Source: Medicago truncatula (Eukaryota; Streptophyta; Magnoliopsida; Fabales; Fabaceae). Taken from it: DNA of 64,000 nt. Where the stretch lies: the NCBI RefSeq assembly GCF_003473485.1, contig NC_053042.1, forward strand, positions 11,428,501 to 11,492,500, in the 5' to 3' direction. The notes beneath the pieces were generated by a model that worked only from the letters and a program-made list of their open reading frames with translations, was not told the DNA's origin and searched no databases. The translations under genes were made by a program, and so were the position numbers. This document shows positions 23,538 through 33,165 of this stretch, in pieces; position 1 is the stretch's first letter, and every line of letters starts with the position of its first letter.

Positions 23538-25932
23538 CTAGCATAGGTGTCAAGTCTCCAGCAAGATCCTTCTCAACTGTAGCAAAACCACTTTTCCGGT
23601 CACTAGTTTGTCTGGGTTTAACACGACCACTAAGAACGACATAGGGTGTCTTCGTACAAGCTTGAACTTCCCTCATTCTTTCCGTAAATAGCAATGGTGT
23701 ATCTGAATTCTGCATTTGCTTCAATTTCAGTTCTTCATGAAATTTCTTCTTACGCTTTTCCTGCTTCATTTTTCCAGGTTCTACACCATGGAACTTTTGA
23801 GATAATATACGATAGGCTTCCTTAGGAGTCAAAGTTCTCCCAAACTCATCTTTCCTCTCAATGTGAATCTCCTTTTTATTTTGTGCTTCCCTTCCTTCAT
23901 CCTCTAATACCCCAACCAATTTGCTTTTTTTCTTATCCGTGTTTCTGCCACCCCATTCAATGTTTTCTTTAAGTGTTCCTTGGTCTTTACACAGTTTCAA
24001 TGCACCAAACATTCCTTTCCCTAGAGCAACTTCGCGTATAGTTTCATATGAAACTATTTCCTCCGTGTCTTCTGAGTTAAGTTGCTCGTTCTTTTGAGTT
24101 TCTTTAACTTCAGTCCACTCACCAGCCTCATCTTTCGTTTCCTTAGCCGAAACATCTGCTTCATCATCATGCATGATAACATCTTCATCTTCACGTGCAT
24201 CTTCATCGATGTGAAGACCCTTGACAAATTCCTTCATCTCTCTGACAAATTCATTCATCTCTGAAAAAACGACCTTGTTTTCTCTTGACTCTCTAGCTGC
24301 AGTTTGATCATCAATAGTCTCATTACTAGGATTTGAAGTGGCAAGTATGGCAATAGCTTGAGGGCCAGATGCTCCTTTCTCCTCATGTTTCTTAAGAGTT
24401 AGTCGTCTTGCTTTCTCTAATGATTTACAAATATCCTCCTCATCATCTGCAAAAACTTGAGTTTCATCTTCCCCTATTTTAACATACATAGATTGTTCTG
24501 GACGAAGTAGTTCAGAGGCTTCATCTGCTTTAGCATAAGCAGACCGGTAAGCATTATTTCTCATTTCAGTTGTCAATCTTTCCTGTTCGTCTTTGATGGC
24601 TTGCCTCTTTGCATCTTTCCGACAACCAAGGTCACCAACACCCAATCCTGAAGAGACAGCTTCAGCTTCAAGGGCAATAATATCCAGCTTATCTTTCTTT
24701 CGGAAGGACTTTTTCTTCTTGGGCTTCTTAAATTGAAGCATTTCTTCATTAGAATAGTAATCTGATGATACCTTTCTAGATGAAGTAAGGTCTTCAAAGT
24801 TATTAGTGGAAACACCAGTTAACCTTCTTTTAAGCTCTTCAAGTTTCTTTTCAGCTTCGCTTGAGAATCTTCCTCTTTCATTCAAAGTTAAACCCTCTTC
24901 AGCAGCCAGATCATCATATTTTGGAAGTATTTTCTTTTCCGTGGAAGGGACATCATTGGACTTATCGTCATATATGCTGCTAGTTTTCTTTTTCGCAGCT
25001 TTATAAGTATCATCCCGTCGTTTTTGTTCTCCTATTCCCACATTCTCAAGCATATCAGCGTCTTCTTTAATATCACCATCAACAATTATAGGCTGATCTC
25101 TGATAGTCAGAACTACAGTACCAACTTTCGCAACTTTGTCAAGGTCATGAACAACTTTCAGCCCTGCCAGGTGATGGGTCTTATCCTCGTCGTCACTTCC
25201 CTCTACTGCGATGTTGTCTTGCTCCTCAAAAATCTTTGAGAGCTGCAATACTCTTTCCTTTTCAAACTTACGACTCTTGTTAGCCCATGATGAGATCTCG
25301 GAAGTAGCTTCAAATTGTTTCGTTGTCCTTGTTTCTTTCATCTTCAAGCTATGTTCTTTTGATGACAAGTATGCTGATGTTTCACCATCTTCATCATCTT
25401 GATTGAGTATTGAAGCCTTAGCATGCTTGCCAACATCATCATCTCTCTTTTCATGGTAGTTTAATTTATCATCAAGATTAGACAATTCAAAATCTTCCTC
25501 ACGAGCCTTTCGTTTTCCTCTATCCATTGACCTATCCTTCTCATGCTCATCCCTATTACATTCTCTAATTTCTCTATCTCTATGTTTCCCTCGCTCCCTT
25601 TCCTTTACCTTCTCTCGCACTCTATCACTATCTTTCTCCAACTCCCTTTTCTTCTCACTGTCCCTATCCTTCTTATCTCTATCCCTATGTTTCTCTCTAT
25701 CATAATCTTTCTCCCTTGAATTACCATAATTAAACCTATTTTTCTCTCGCTCAACCCTACTACGTTCTCTTCTGGAACCTCTATCCTTTTTTGTATCCCC
25801 AGAAGCCCTCTTGGGATGATCCCTGTCTCTTCTTCGATTCTCCTTCTCACTCTTCTTCCTATGCTCCCTCACAGGGGATTCACCTTTGTTGTTTCTATCA
25901 TCATACCGTGATTCAGACCACTCCATATCCAT
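23533..25932 (-). CDS. DOT2: SART-1 family splicing factor (DOT2/SNU66-like), C-terminus truncated
   Basis: A 799-residue homologue of the U4/U6.U5 tri-snRNP protein SART-1 (yeast Snu66, Arabidopsis DOT2/MDF), which acts in pre-mRNA splicing in the nucleus. The first 150 or so residues are an R/D/E/K-rich tract. The SART-1 core follows, with ILNQDDEDGETSAY, SWANKSRKFEKERVLQLSKI, DMLENVGIGEQKRR, KKPKKKKSFRKKDKLDIIALEAEAV, EWGGRNTDKKKSKLVG, FGRTLTPKEAYRILSQKFHG and TPYVVLSGRVKPRQTSD. The start is the ATG at 25932; the frame is open a little further but only through TTG codons. It ends ...DLTPMLG-stop. From memory, plant relatives continue after MLG with a conserved tail containing VEHFLGIKRK. 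That tail is present here but in another frame (23475-23537). The gene is probably still functional, but this end is abnormal. Confidence 0.9.
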   Translation of the reverse strand: MDMEWSESRYDDRNNKGESPVREHRKKSEKENRRRDRDHPKRASGDTKKDRGSRRERSRVEREKNRFNYGNSREKDYDREKHRDRDKKDRDSEKKRELEKDSDRVREKVKERERGKHRDREIRECNRDEHEKDRSMDRGKRKAREEDFELSNLDDKLNYHEKRDDDVGKHAKASILNQDDEDGETSAYLSSKEHSLKMKETRTTKQFEATSEISSWANKSRKFEKERVLQLSKIFEEQDNIAVEGSDDEDKTHHLAGLKVVHDLDKVAKVGTVVLTIRDQPIIVDGDIKEDADMLENVGIGEQKRRDDTYKAAKKKTSSIYDDKSNDVPSTEKKILPKYDDLAAEEGLTLNERGRFSSEAEKKLEELKRRLTGVSTNNFEDLTSSRKVSSDYYSNEEMLQFKKPKKKKSFRKKDKLDIIALEAEAVSSGLGVGDLGCRKDAKRQAIKDEQERLTTEMRNNAYRSAYAKADEASELLRPEQSMYVKIGEDETQVFADDEEDICKSLEKARRLTLKKHEEKGASGPQAIAILATSNPSNETIDDQTAARESRENKVVFSEMNEFVREMKEFVKGLHIDEDAREDEDVIMHDDEADVSAKETKDEAGEWTEVKETQKNEQLNSEDTEEIVSYETIREVALGKGMFGALKLCKDQGTLKENIEWGGRNTDKKKSKLVGVLEDEGREAQNKKEIHIERKDEFGRTLTPKEAYRILSQKFHGVEPGKMKQEKRKKKFHEELKLKQMQNSDTPLLFTERMREVQACTKTPYVVLSGRVKPRQTSDRKSGFATVEKDLAGDLTPMLG

Positions 25933-25938
25933 CAACAA

Positions 25939-26474
25939 ACCTGGAAGTTCTTATGTTTCTGATGGCCGGCGATCAATTCGCAGGTGTTAAGATCAGTGCG
26001 GTTTCGTATCAGAGTTAAGGGGAAGTGCGATTCGACAAAACTGCTGAGTATTGTTGTTTTAGGGTTGATAATATAATGGTTTCTTATTTCTGACGCAAGG
26101 GTTCTCCTTTATATATTTGCTTTTGAATACGATGAATGAATGTCGGCTTATATTTATTTATTTTTTGACAAAAAAGTTTAAATAACTTGGGCTTTTGGTT
26201 CACCATGGTACATTGACGATGGGAGTTGAATTTACGACGGATGAATTAACTCCTTATCAATCGAGTTATTGTATGTTACTAAAAAAAAAAAATTGAGTCA
26301 TTGTACGAATGATCAATAAAAATACAAAAGATAGAAAAAAAATCAGAAAAAACTAGAGGTGGATATATGTGTTTAGCCGACGAGTTAGCCTTTGTAAAAC
26401 TTAAGTTTATAGTTTGTTGTAAGTTTATTACTTAGGCATAAGTCTAAAATTTTAAAAGTTTATATGACAAGTTA
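25939..26474. other. Leader and promoter region of the SART-1 gene
   Basis: 25933 to about 26060 looks like the 5'-UTR (minus strand). Beyond that it is AT-rich with no clear element. Confidence 0.4.
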
Positions 26475-26483
26475 TTTGTTTTT

Positions 26484-26666
26484 GAGTTTAATTATGGTGG
26501 TTGACGGTCCAAAACAGTTTTGCAGACACAATCAATCAAAATATTTTGAATTGTCATATCAATTAATGATTTTAATTTATGTGGGTTAAATGTGGCAATT
26601 TAGAATGTTTTGATTGGTTATGTGTGCAAAACTGTTTTGAACTGTCAACCCACCGAAATTAAACTC
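26484..26666. mobile_element. MULE-type MITE, 183 bp
   Basis: Terminal inverted repeats of about 65 bp (left GAGTTTAATTATGGTGGTTG..., right end inverted with AAAACAGTTTTGCA shared), flanked by an exact 9-bp duplication TTTGTTTTT (26475-26483, 26667-26675). Confidence 0.8.
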
Positions 26667-26764
26667 TTTGTTTTTTTATTACTAAAAACATATTAACTTG
26701 TTACGATAGATAAAAGCTTATTTTATATGAATGTGTTTAAACAAGTAATCATATTTATGTTTAA

Positions 26765-27185
26765 AGAGACTACAACAACAACCAAGTTTTAAATCAAGTT
26801 TTATCTGAGTAAATGAGATCGACTTTATGGATCAAATTACATCATAATGTTTCATCATAAACCATATTTAAATCCAACTTATTAACCTCTAAATCTTTTC
26901 AAATAGTTTCTCTTATACTTTTTCTAGGTCGGCATATATCTCTTTTGATCATACTCTTCTCCATTTGATATACTCTTCTCCATCCAATATAACTTCCTCA
27001 TCTCCGCTATGCTAACTTGATTCTTGTGTTGGTTCCTAGCCGCACAACACTCTGTACCATACAACATCGTCAATCTGATTGTTGTCTGATATAATTTTCC
27101 TTTCAACTTAATCAGTACATTTTTATCACATAAAACACCTACGGCCATTCTCCATTTAAACCATCCAACTTAAAAGCGGTAATTT
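26765..27185 (-). mobile_element. RTE-type LINE 3' fragment
   Basis: The minus-strand frame 26924-27148 reads [29 protein letters not shown]..., then AEMRKLYWM, the widespread C-terminal motif of plant RTE-like LINE reverse transcriptases. The expected continuation (CG.TR.D.IRN) is degraded. The minus-strand 3' end shows a GTTGTTGTTG-like tail near 26775, typical of these elements. Confidence 0.75.
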
Positions 27186-27266
27186 ACATCTGCTTCTATT
27201 TCTCTGTCATTTTATGGACCAAATATATTTAAATCGTGTAACTTGGACCAAATAGAAAAAATTGTC

Positions 27267-28410
27267 CACACCTTTTTGTTTTTAATTAAAAAATAAATAA
27301 TGTTTTATAAGTATTTCAAAGACTTACTAATTTTGCATAAAAAAAAATATGCGTGGAAATTTTGTTATATCCGTGGATATTTCCGTAATATTTATTTTGA
27401 AGTCATTTTTTCTTTAAAAAATAAATTGATTCTATAGTTATCAGTGAAAATTTGTTAGACTTTTTTTCTTTAGACAAAAAGTTGTTAGATTTGTGATGAT
27501 CATTATACATAATTTTTTTAACAAATTAATTAATTTCATAGTTATCCATGAAAATTTGTTACAGTTGTGATGACCATTATCCATAATTAATTTAAAAATA
27601 AAAAATTAAATTAAATTTTGCAAAATGATCATTATGCACGTAAAATTAAGGAGATCATGAATTTTAAAGAGGAAGATCATGAATTTTAGTGTACTTCAAC
27701 TTTCATACATCGTTAGTAGAATATATCGTTATTAGAATGGAAGTGCAAATTTGTTAAAAAAAGTTGTATAGAAAAAATTAGCCACACCTTTTTGTTTTTA
27801 ATTAAAAAATAAATAATGTTTTAAAAGTATTCCAAAGATATATTAATTTTGGCATAAAAAAAATATGCGTGGAAATTTTGGTTTTGTCCGTTAGGGTTGA
27901 TGACTCAGTCAGGTTTTATGTCCCCTCAGTTTTTCCTGTAATTTTTTTCCTTTTTTTAAATAATATATATGAGCAATTGGCAACAGACTAAAATAGGGTA
28001 CCAATTTAGTTTGACACTATTCTTTTTTATGTCATTTTGCTCTTGGCTTATAAAAAAAATAAAATACTTATTCTTAAGTCATTTTTTCCATTAAAAAAGT
28101 CATTTTTTTAAAAAACAAATAAATTGATTGATTCTATAGTTATCCGTGAAAATTTGTTAGAATTTTTTGTTTAGACAAAAATTTGTTAGATTTATGATGA
28201 TCATTATCCGTAATATTTTTTAACAAATTAATTAATTTCTTAGTATCCATGGAAATTTTTTACAATTGTGATGACCATTGTCCATAATTAATTTTAAAAA
28301 ATAAATAATTTTTTGCAAAATGATCATTATGCACATAAAATTAAGGAGATCATGAATTTTAAATAGGACGGTCATGAAATTTTGGTGTTATTCAACTTTC
28401 ATATATTGTA
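27267..28410. repeat. Diverged direct duplication of about 450 bp
   Basis: 27267-27363 recurs at 27781-27878 (offset 514; CCACACCTTTTTGTTTTTAA ... ATGCGTGGAAATTTTG). 27430-27720 recurs at about 28130-28410 (offset about 701; CTATAGTTATC.GTGAAAATT, GATGATCATTAT, AAGGAGATCATGAATTTTAA). The change of offset means about 187 bp (near 27890-28077) was inserted into the second copy or lost from the first. Confidence 0.8.
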
Positions 28411-28427
28411 ACTTGTTAGGCTGTGTT

Positions 28428-28590
28428 TGGTAACACAAAAAAGCTAGTTTATAGTTTGTTGGACTAGCTTATAAGCTCGTGGGATGAAAAATTGATGTGT
28501 TTAGTAACAAGCTTTTCTCAGGAGCTTATAGCTTTTTTTAAGAAGCTATTTCAAGTAGCTTTTTAGCTTATAGCTAATTGCTTTTTACAT
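28428..28590. mobile_element. hAT-like MITE remnant
   Basis: Starts GGCTGTGTTTGGTAAC and is full of AGCTTATAAGCT-like palindromes, like the element at 32732-33090. The right terminus is not visible. Confidence 0.45.
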
Positions 28591-29225
28591 TTTCTTCCAG
28601 TAACCTTATTATTTTATTTTTATTACTATTTTATACTTATGTAAACAAAGCAACCGTCCCACTCTTCACCACTCACTCACCTTTTGTTTTCCTCTTCTCT
28701 GATACTATTTCATTGCTTCATCCAGTATCATTTCACTCACGTTTTGTTTTTCATCCACTCACTCCTTTTCTAATTTATGATAAAAATACATATTTCAACG
28801 CATTTTTTAAACTTTATTTTTTCTGTCTCAATAATCAGGGATGTCAACATTTTAAATTCTAAAGATGTTTTTGAGATAACTAACATCGTAGTGATGAATA
28901 ATTGAATATGTGTATCCCTTTCGTTGCTTATCATTGACATTTTGAAAGATAAAAAATTCTCCATAGCTCCAAAATCTCATAAACCGTAGGGAACCGCCTT
29001 GTGATATGGACATGAAAAATAAAAGCTCTAAAATGATAAATTAGTCACTCAAATTACGTATATGATCAAATTAATTGTTTTTCAAATTTAGCATTATAGT
29101 ATGTTCATTTTGATTGTATGAAGAAGGGATCAAAGACAATACGTGACTTTCATATAGGTTTTGATAAATATTTATTTTCAAAGGTTATATTTTTTTTTTG
29201 ACATAATTTTGATTTTATATAAATT
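28591..29225. other. Intergenic AT-rich region
   Basis: No gene recognised; the 94-codon frame at 28578-28862 is low-complexity. Confidence 0.5.
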
Positions 29226-29240
29226 AAATTGTCATGTACT

Positions 29241-29379
29241 GTCTCCGTGAACTTAGCTCAGTTGGTAGGGACATTGCATAATTTATGCAGGGGCCGGAGT
29301 TCGAACCCCGGACACCCCACTTCTCCACATTTAATTGTGTGAGCTCTAGTCACTAGACTACTAGACCCAAAAAAAAAAA
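29241..29379 (+). mobile_element. tRNA-derived SINE, full-length form
   Basis: A box TTAGCTCAGTTGGTAGGG, B box GAGTTCGAACCCCGG, a body ending GTGTGAGCTCTAGTCACTAG and a poly-A tail. Flanked by a 15-bp duplication with one mismatch (29226-29240, 29380-29394). Confidence 0.9.
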
Positions 29380-29703
29380 AAATTGACATGTACTTTTAGG
29401 TCATTTTATATTTATAACAGCTAAATTTACCAAACATTTTAATTTTAAATTATTATAGTTTTAAATTAGTTCTTTTTAGATTTTCCAAACCCTAATATGT
29501 AGTTCGATTGAGAGGTAAATAAAATCTAATAAAAACTATATCATGCCTAAGAATTAAAGACACAATTGACAAATAAACGACTAGCATATGTGATAGAATC
29601 CTTGTGTAACACACACAATGTACCAGTAGGATCAATAGCAACCCTAACACAAAAAGATTGGGTGGAAACCATATACTATAGCATAATCTAGAGAAGACAA
29701 TAA

Positions 29704-30542
29704 CATTTTTTTTTGTTATGAAAAATCCCCACAAGTATGAAAATTAAAAGCTAATGGGGTTCACGACAAGTTGAAGACAACACATAACTGAACATTGGAA
29801 CCCTGGTAAACAATACAGTCAAGCATGAAAGCACTAGGCAATAAGCTTAAGTTATTGAGTAATAAACTCAGTTATGTACTGTACCTCCTGCTTTTTCCTT
29901 TGCTCTTCTTCTTAGTCTGCTTCTTCTTCTTCTGACTCTTCTTCTTCCTCTGATTCAGACGATGAGCTGGAACCCGAACTAGAAGAATAATCTGATCACG
30001 TGGCAAACGATGATCCACTGCCACTATCAATAACCCGCTCATTCTTACATTGAAATGTCCAGTGCCCACCCTGGTAACACTTCTGACACTGCGAATAGTC
30101 GACCACATTGTAGGCTTCACATCCTTCCTTTCACCCAAATTAGCAGCTTTCTCAGTACTCATTAAATACATCAGCCTCTTCGCCTCCTGTTTTTCCTGCT
30201 TTCTGCTAGGCCCTTCTTCCTTCTGACCATACGCATTAACATTACGCGCGGCAGCAGTTGCTGCTCTTTCGGCTTGAGCACGACTAAGCCCTTTCGCAGC
30301 AGTTAATGCTGCAGCCTAAATCTCTTCCTTCTTACCACTCGACATATTCTATTTCAAATTTGAAAATATGGATGATGAATTTCTCGCCTGTTTCCGGCGA
30401 CTACGACGAGCTTTGGCGGCATTGAGATCGAAGCTGTTGTTTGTGATAGGGCAAAGTTGCAGCGGTTTCGATTTTGTTGATTTGATGGAGCTGCTGAGCT
30501 TGGTTGTGTTAGGGTTTTAAATTCAGAAGACCATAACTTTGT
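29704..30542 (-). pseudogene. Processed pseudogene of a plant CCHC zinc-knuckle (ZCCHC10-like) gene
   Basis: An intronless, disrupted copy of a spliced mRNA. On the minus strand 30342 starts ATGTCGAGTGG (MSSGKKEEI-stop). It continues AAKGLSRAQAERAATAAARN, VNAYGQKEEGPSR and YLMSTEKAANLGERKDVKPT. It then shifts frame before DYSQCQKCYQGGHWTFQCKN, a CX2CX4HX4C knuckle. A Ser/Glu-rich and K-rich tail follows. A leader of about 200 bases precedes the start. The minus-strand 3' end runs into a short A tract (T run at 29706-29714). A perfect 12-bp duplication, AGAAGACAATAA, flanks the copy (29692-29703, 30543-30554). The stop, the frameshift, the poly-A and the duplication all support LINE-mediated retrocopying. 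The parent gene is not in this window. Confidence 0.88.
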
Positions 30543-30624
30543 AGAAGACAATAATTTTATTTATACAGTTTTAAACTTAGGGCTCGTTTGTTACCATTTA
30601 AAATAAAAGTGATTTTAACATAAA

Positions 30625-31325
30625 GACGGGTGCTAGTCACACCTCAAAAAAACAAGTTACACTCTAGAATGACTAATATATCCTTTAACTAAAATAAAAA
30701 TTTCAAATCAACTAAATTTACATTAACGTAAATTAAACATAAGTAAACTTAATTTACATTAACCTAAATTGAATGTAAGTAAACTGAATTTACATTAACC
30801 TAGATTGAACATAAGTAAACTTAATTTACATTAACCTACATTGAACGTAAGTAAACTTAATTTACATTAACCTAGATTGAACGTAAGTAAACTTAATTTA
30901 CATTAACATGAACGTAAGTAAACTGAATTTACACTAACCTCTTGTATACATACGTAAACTAAATTTACATTAACCTAAATTGAACATAAGTAAACTTAAT
31001 TTACATTAACCTAGATTGAATGTAAGTAAACTTAATTTACACTAACCTCTCACTTAAAATCAAATTGACAGGCATATCTCATACCAAAACAAACAATAAA
31101 CAAATAGAAACTCATCGAAAATGAAATTCACTAACCTTTATGAATATAGTACAGATCAATAACAAAGATGTTGATTCAGATATTGGTTGCACATCTATGG
31201 TGATTTGTGGATGAAAGATGGGTTTTTAAAAATTTACATGAAGAGGACAATTTTGGTATTATTGTAAAATTTTAAATAAATTTGGGTGTAACTTGTTTTT
31301 TTTTTTTGTGTGACTAGCACCAGTC
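30625..31325. mobile_element. MULE-type non-autonomous element with internal minisatellite
   Basis: 701 bp. Ends GAC(G/T)GGTGCTAGTCACAC, inverted, with ACAAGTTACAC also shared. An exact 9-bp duplication TAACATAAA flanks it (30616-30624, 31326-31334). The centre is a tandem array. Confidence 0.88.
30714..31048. repeat. 36-bp minisatellite, about nine copies
   Basis: Unit of the form AATTTACATTAACCTAGATT + GAACGTAAGTAAACTT. Several units vary at a few bases and one or two are shortened. Confidence 0.9.
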
Positions 31326-31455
31326 TAACATAAAATAATGTAGAGATTTTCTATTGCGATAAAAATCATTTTTTTCAAACAAATAATTTACTTTTTATTT
31401 CTAAATTATTTTATATCAAAATCACTTTTATTTTAATACGTAACAAACATACCCT

Positions 31456-32400
31456 TGCTTTATTTCATGTTTCTCCAACGTATTAATTTACCTAATTAAT
31501 AAATCGTTTGGTTCACAATAAATCATTATGTACTTAACATGAATAATTCCAATGATATATTTTTCAAAAATTAGAAAGCAAAACATCATGGAACAATCCA
31601 AGAACGTTTAGATCAAATGATAGAAGTTACTTCTAACTTAAGCCCATTTGTTTTAATTTTTCTAAAAAAAACTATTTATTTTTTTTAAAAAAATCACTTT
31701 TTATTTTTATTTTTAAGTGTTTGTTTAGGATTTTTAGAAAAATCGTTTTATAAAAAAAAATCTATCTTGACCCTAATATGAAAAGCTATTAGGATTAGCT
31801 TTTTTCAAATTCCATGTTTTTCAAAAATAAGGAGATAACACATATACAAATTAAAATTCATTTAAAAAGGGGTTAATAGTGTTTTATCCCCTATAATATA
31901 GGTCATTTCGGATTTACCCCTTGTAAAAAATTTGTTTTGGTTTTCGCCCTTGTAAAATTTTATTTTTCCAGAATAATCCTTAATAGGCCATTTTCAGAAT
32001 TTTTTCAAGAAATTTTGATTTTTGAATAGTCTATTAGAAGGTATTCTCTGCAAAAAATTATTTTACAAGAACGAAAATCAAAACTAAAATTTTAGCGGAG
32101 CAAATTCGAAAATGACATATATTACAGAGGGTAAAACAATCTTAACCTTTAAAAAAATAGATTTTTATGATAGTAAACGAACAAAAATAACTTCAGATTT
32201 TTTTTAAAATTCTCTAGAAAAATCTTCAATTTTTTTTTTTAAGTTGAAACAAATACACCATTAATCAATGTCGCCTGGTGAGTTTAGTTCAATTCGTGTT
32301 CGTTGAGACAATGCATGCAATAGGTAAACAAACTCTGACAAAAAAAAAAAATCAATGTCTGGATTAAAATTTAGCATTCAACATTAAATAAATCGTTTCA
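31456..32400. other. Intergenic AT-rich region
   Basis: Contains a possible very degraded SINE near 32278-32350 (GGTGAGTTTAGTTCAA ... A run) and repeat-like text near 31870-32150 (TTTTATCCCCTATAATATAG). No gene. Confidence 0.4.
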
Positions 32401-32579
32401 GGCAGCCATCTCCTCCGCCTGCAAACCTCTGCTTCTTCTGCCGCCGCCCTGGTAATACTCCATCATTGATCTCTACTACTCATCTGAACCACATTCATCT
32501 TCCAAAAACGCTTCCGTTCTACTGTCATTGTCGCTGCAGATATTGTGAACAAAATAAGCCCCAGACCAGGTTGGTTCGA

Positions 32580-33157
32580 TCACCTTTTTCCCTTGACAGG
32601 GTTTTGATTCATCCTTAATCCTTTCAATTTTCTCTTGTTCTATGTCTCTTTGTTTCAGCTGCTAAAATTTTTATTCCAAGTTCTTTTGATTTATGGTTTT
32701 ATGTGTTGTGTTGTTTTGCTACAAACAATAATGCTCTGTTTGGTAGAAAAAAATAGCCAATAGTTGATAAGCTAGCTTATAGGAGCGGATAATTGATAAT
32801 TATAACTGATAAACTAGCCAATTGAATTTGCAGTGTTTGGTAAAATTTGCAGTTGAACTAGTTTATTAATACGAAATGACATAAAAATGATATTTTTAAG
32901 TAATATTTAGTTCTTTTCAATAAGATTAAATAATGATAAGCTACAAGCTATAAGCTACTTGAATTAGCTTATAAAAAAAACTATAAGCTATAAGCTCGTG
33001 AGAAAGTGTACCAAACAGGTCGTTTTAGTTAAATGAGCTTATAAGACATAAGCTATAAGCTCAAAAATAAGTCTTACCAATTAGACCCTAAAGCTTATTT
33101 GTTCTTTTCTTAGAAAAAAATGTTGTTTAAGGTTTTTATCCATTTCTTTTGTTCCAG
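32580..33157 (+). other. Probable 5'-UTR intron of the PORR gene
   Basis: A GT donor after CCAGACCAG at 32579 and a TTTTGTTCCAG acceptor ending at 33157, eight bases before the start ATG. The C/T-rich stretch at 32401-32579 would be the first, noncoding exon. A hAT-like MITE sits in the intron. Confidence 0.5.
32732..33090. mobile_element. hAT-like MITE in the PORR leader intron
   Basis: Left GCTCTGTTTGGTA, right TACCAATTAGACCCT, interior packed with ATAAGCTATAAGCT palindromes. The ends are diverged and no clear target duplication was seen. Confidence 0.55.
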
Positions 33158-33165
33158 CTAAAGAC

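Larger units (their letters stand above)
30579..31455. mobile_element. hAT-like MITE split by a later insertion
   Basis: Outer ends AGGGCTCGTTTGTTACCATT and the inverse near 31425-31455 share AATAAAAGTGATTTT further in. Its interior is interrupted by the element 30625-31325. No clear 8-bp duplication could be found, so superfamily assignment is tentative. Confidence 0.55.

Noticed and set aside
28578..28862. 94-codon plus-strand frame
   Set aside because: Phe/Leu/Ser-rich low-complexity frame without start context or homology.
29241..29320. tRNA gene
   Set aside because: A and B boxes are present but the sequence continues into a SINE body with poly-A and target duplication, and no cloverleaf with an anticodon arm is evident.
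30354..30551. 65-codon minus-strand frame before the zinc-knuckle copy
   Set aside because: It is the leader of the retrocopied mRNA, and its end lies in the target duplication.
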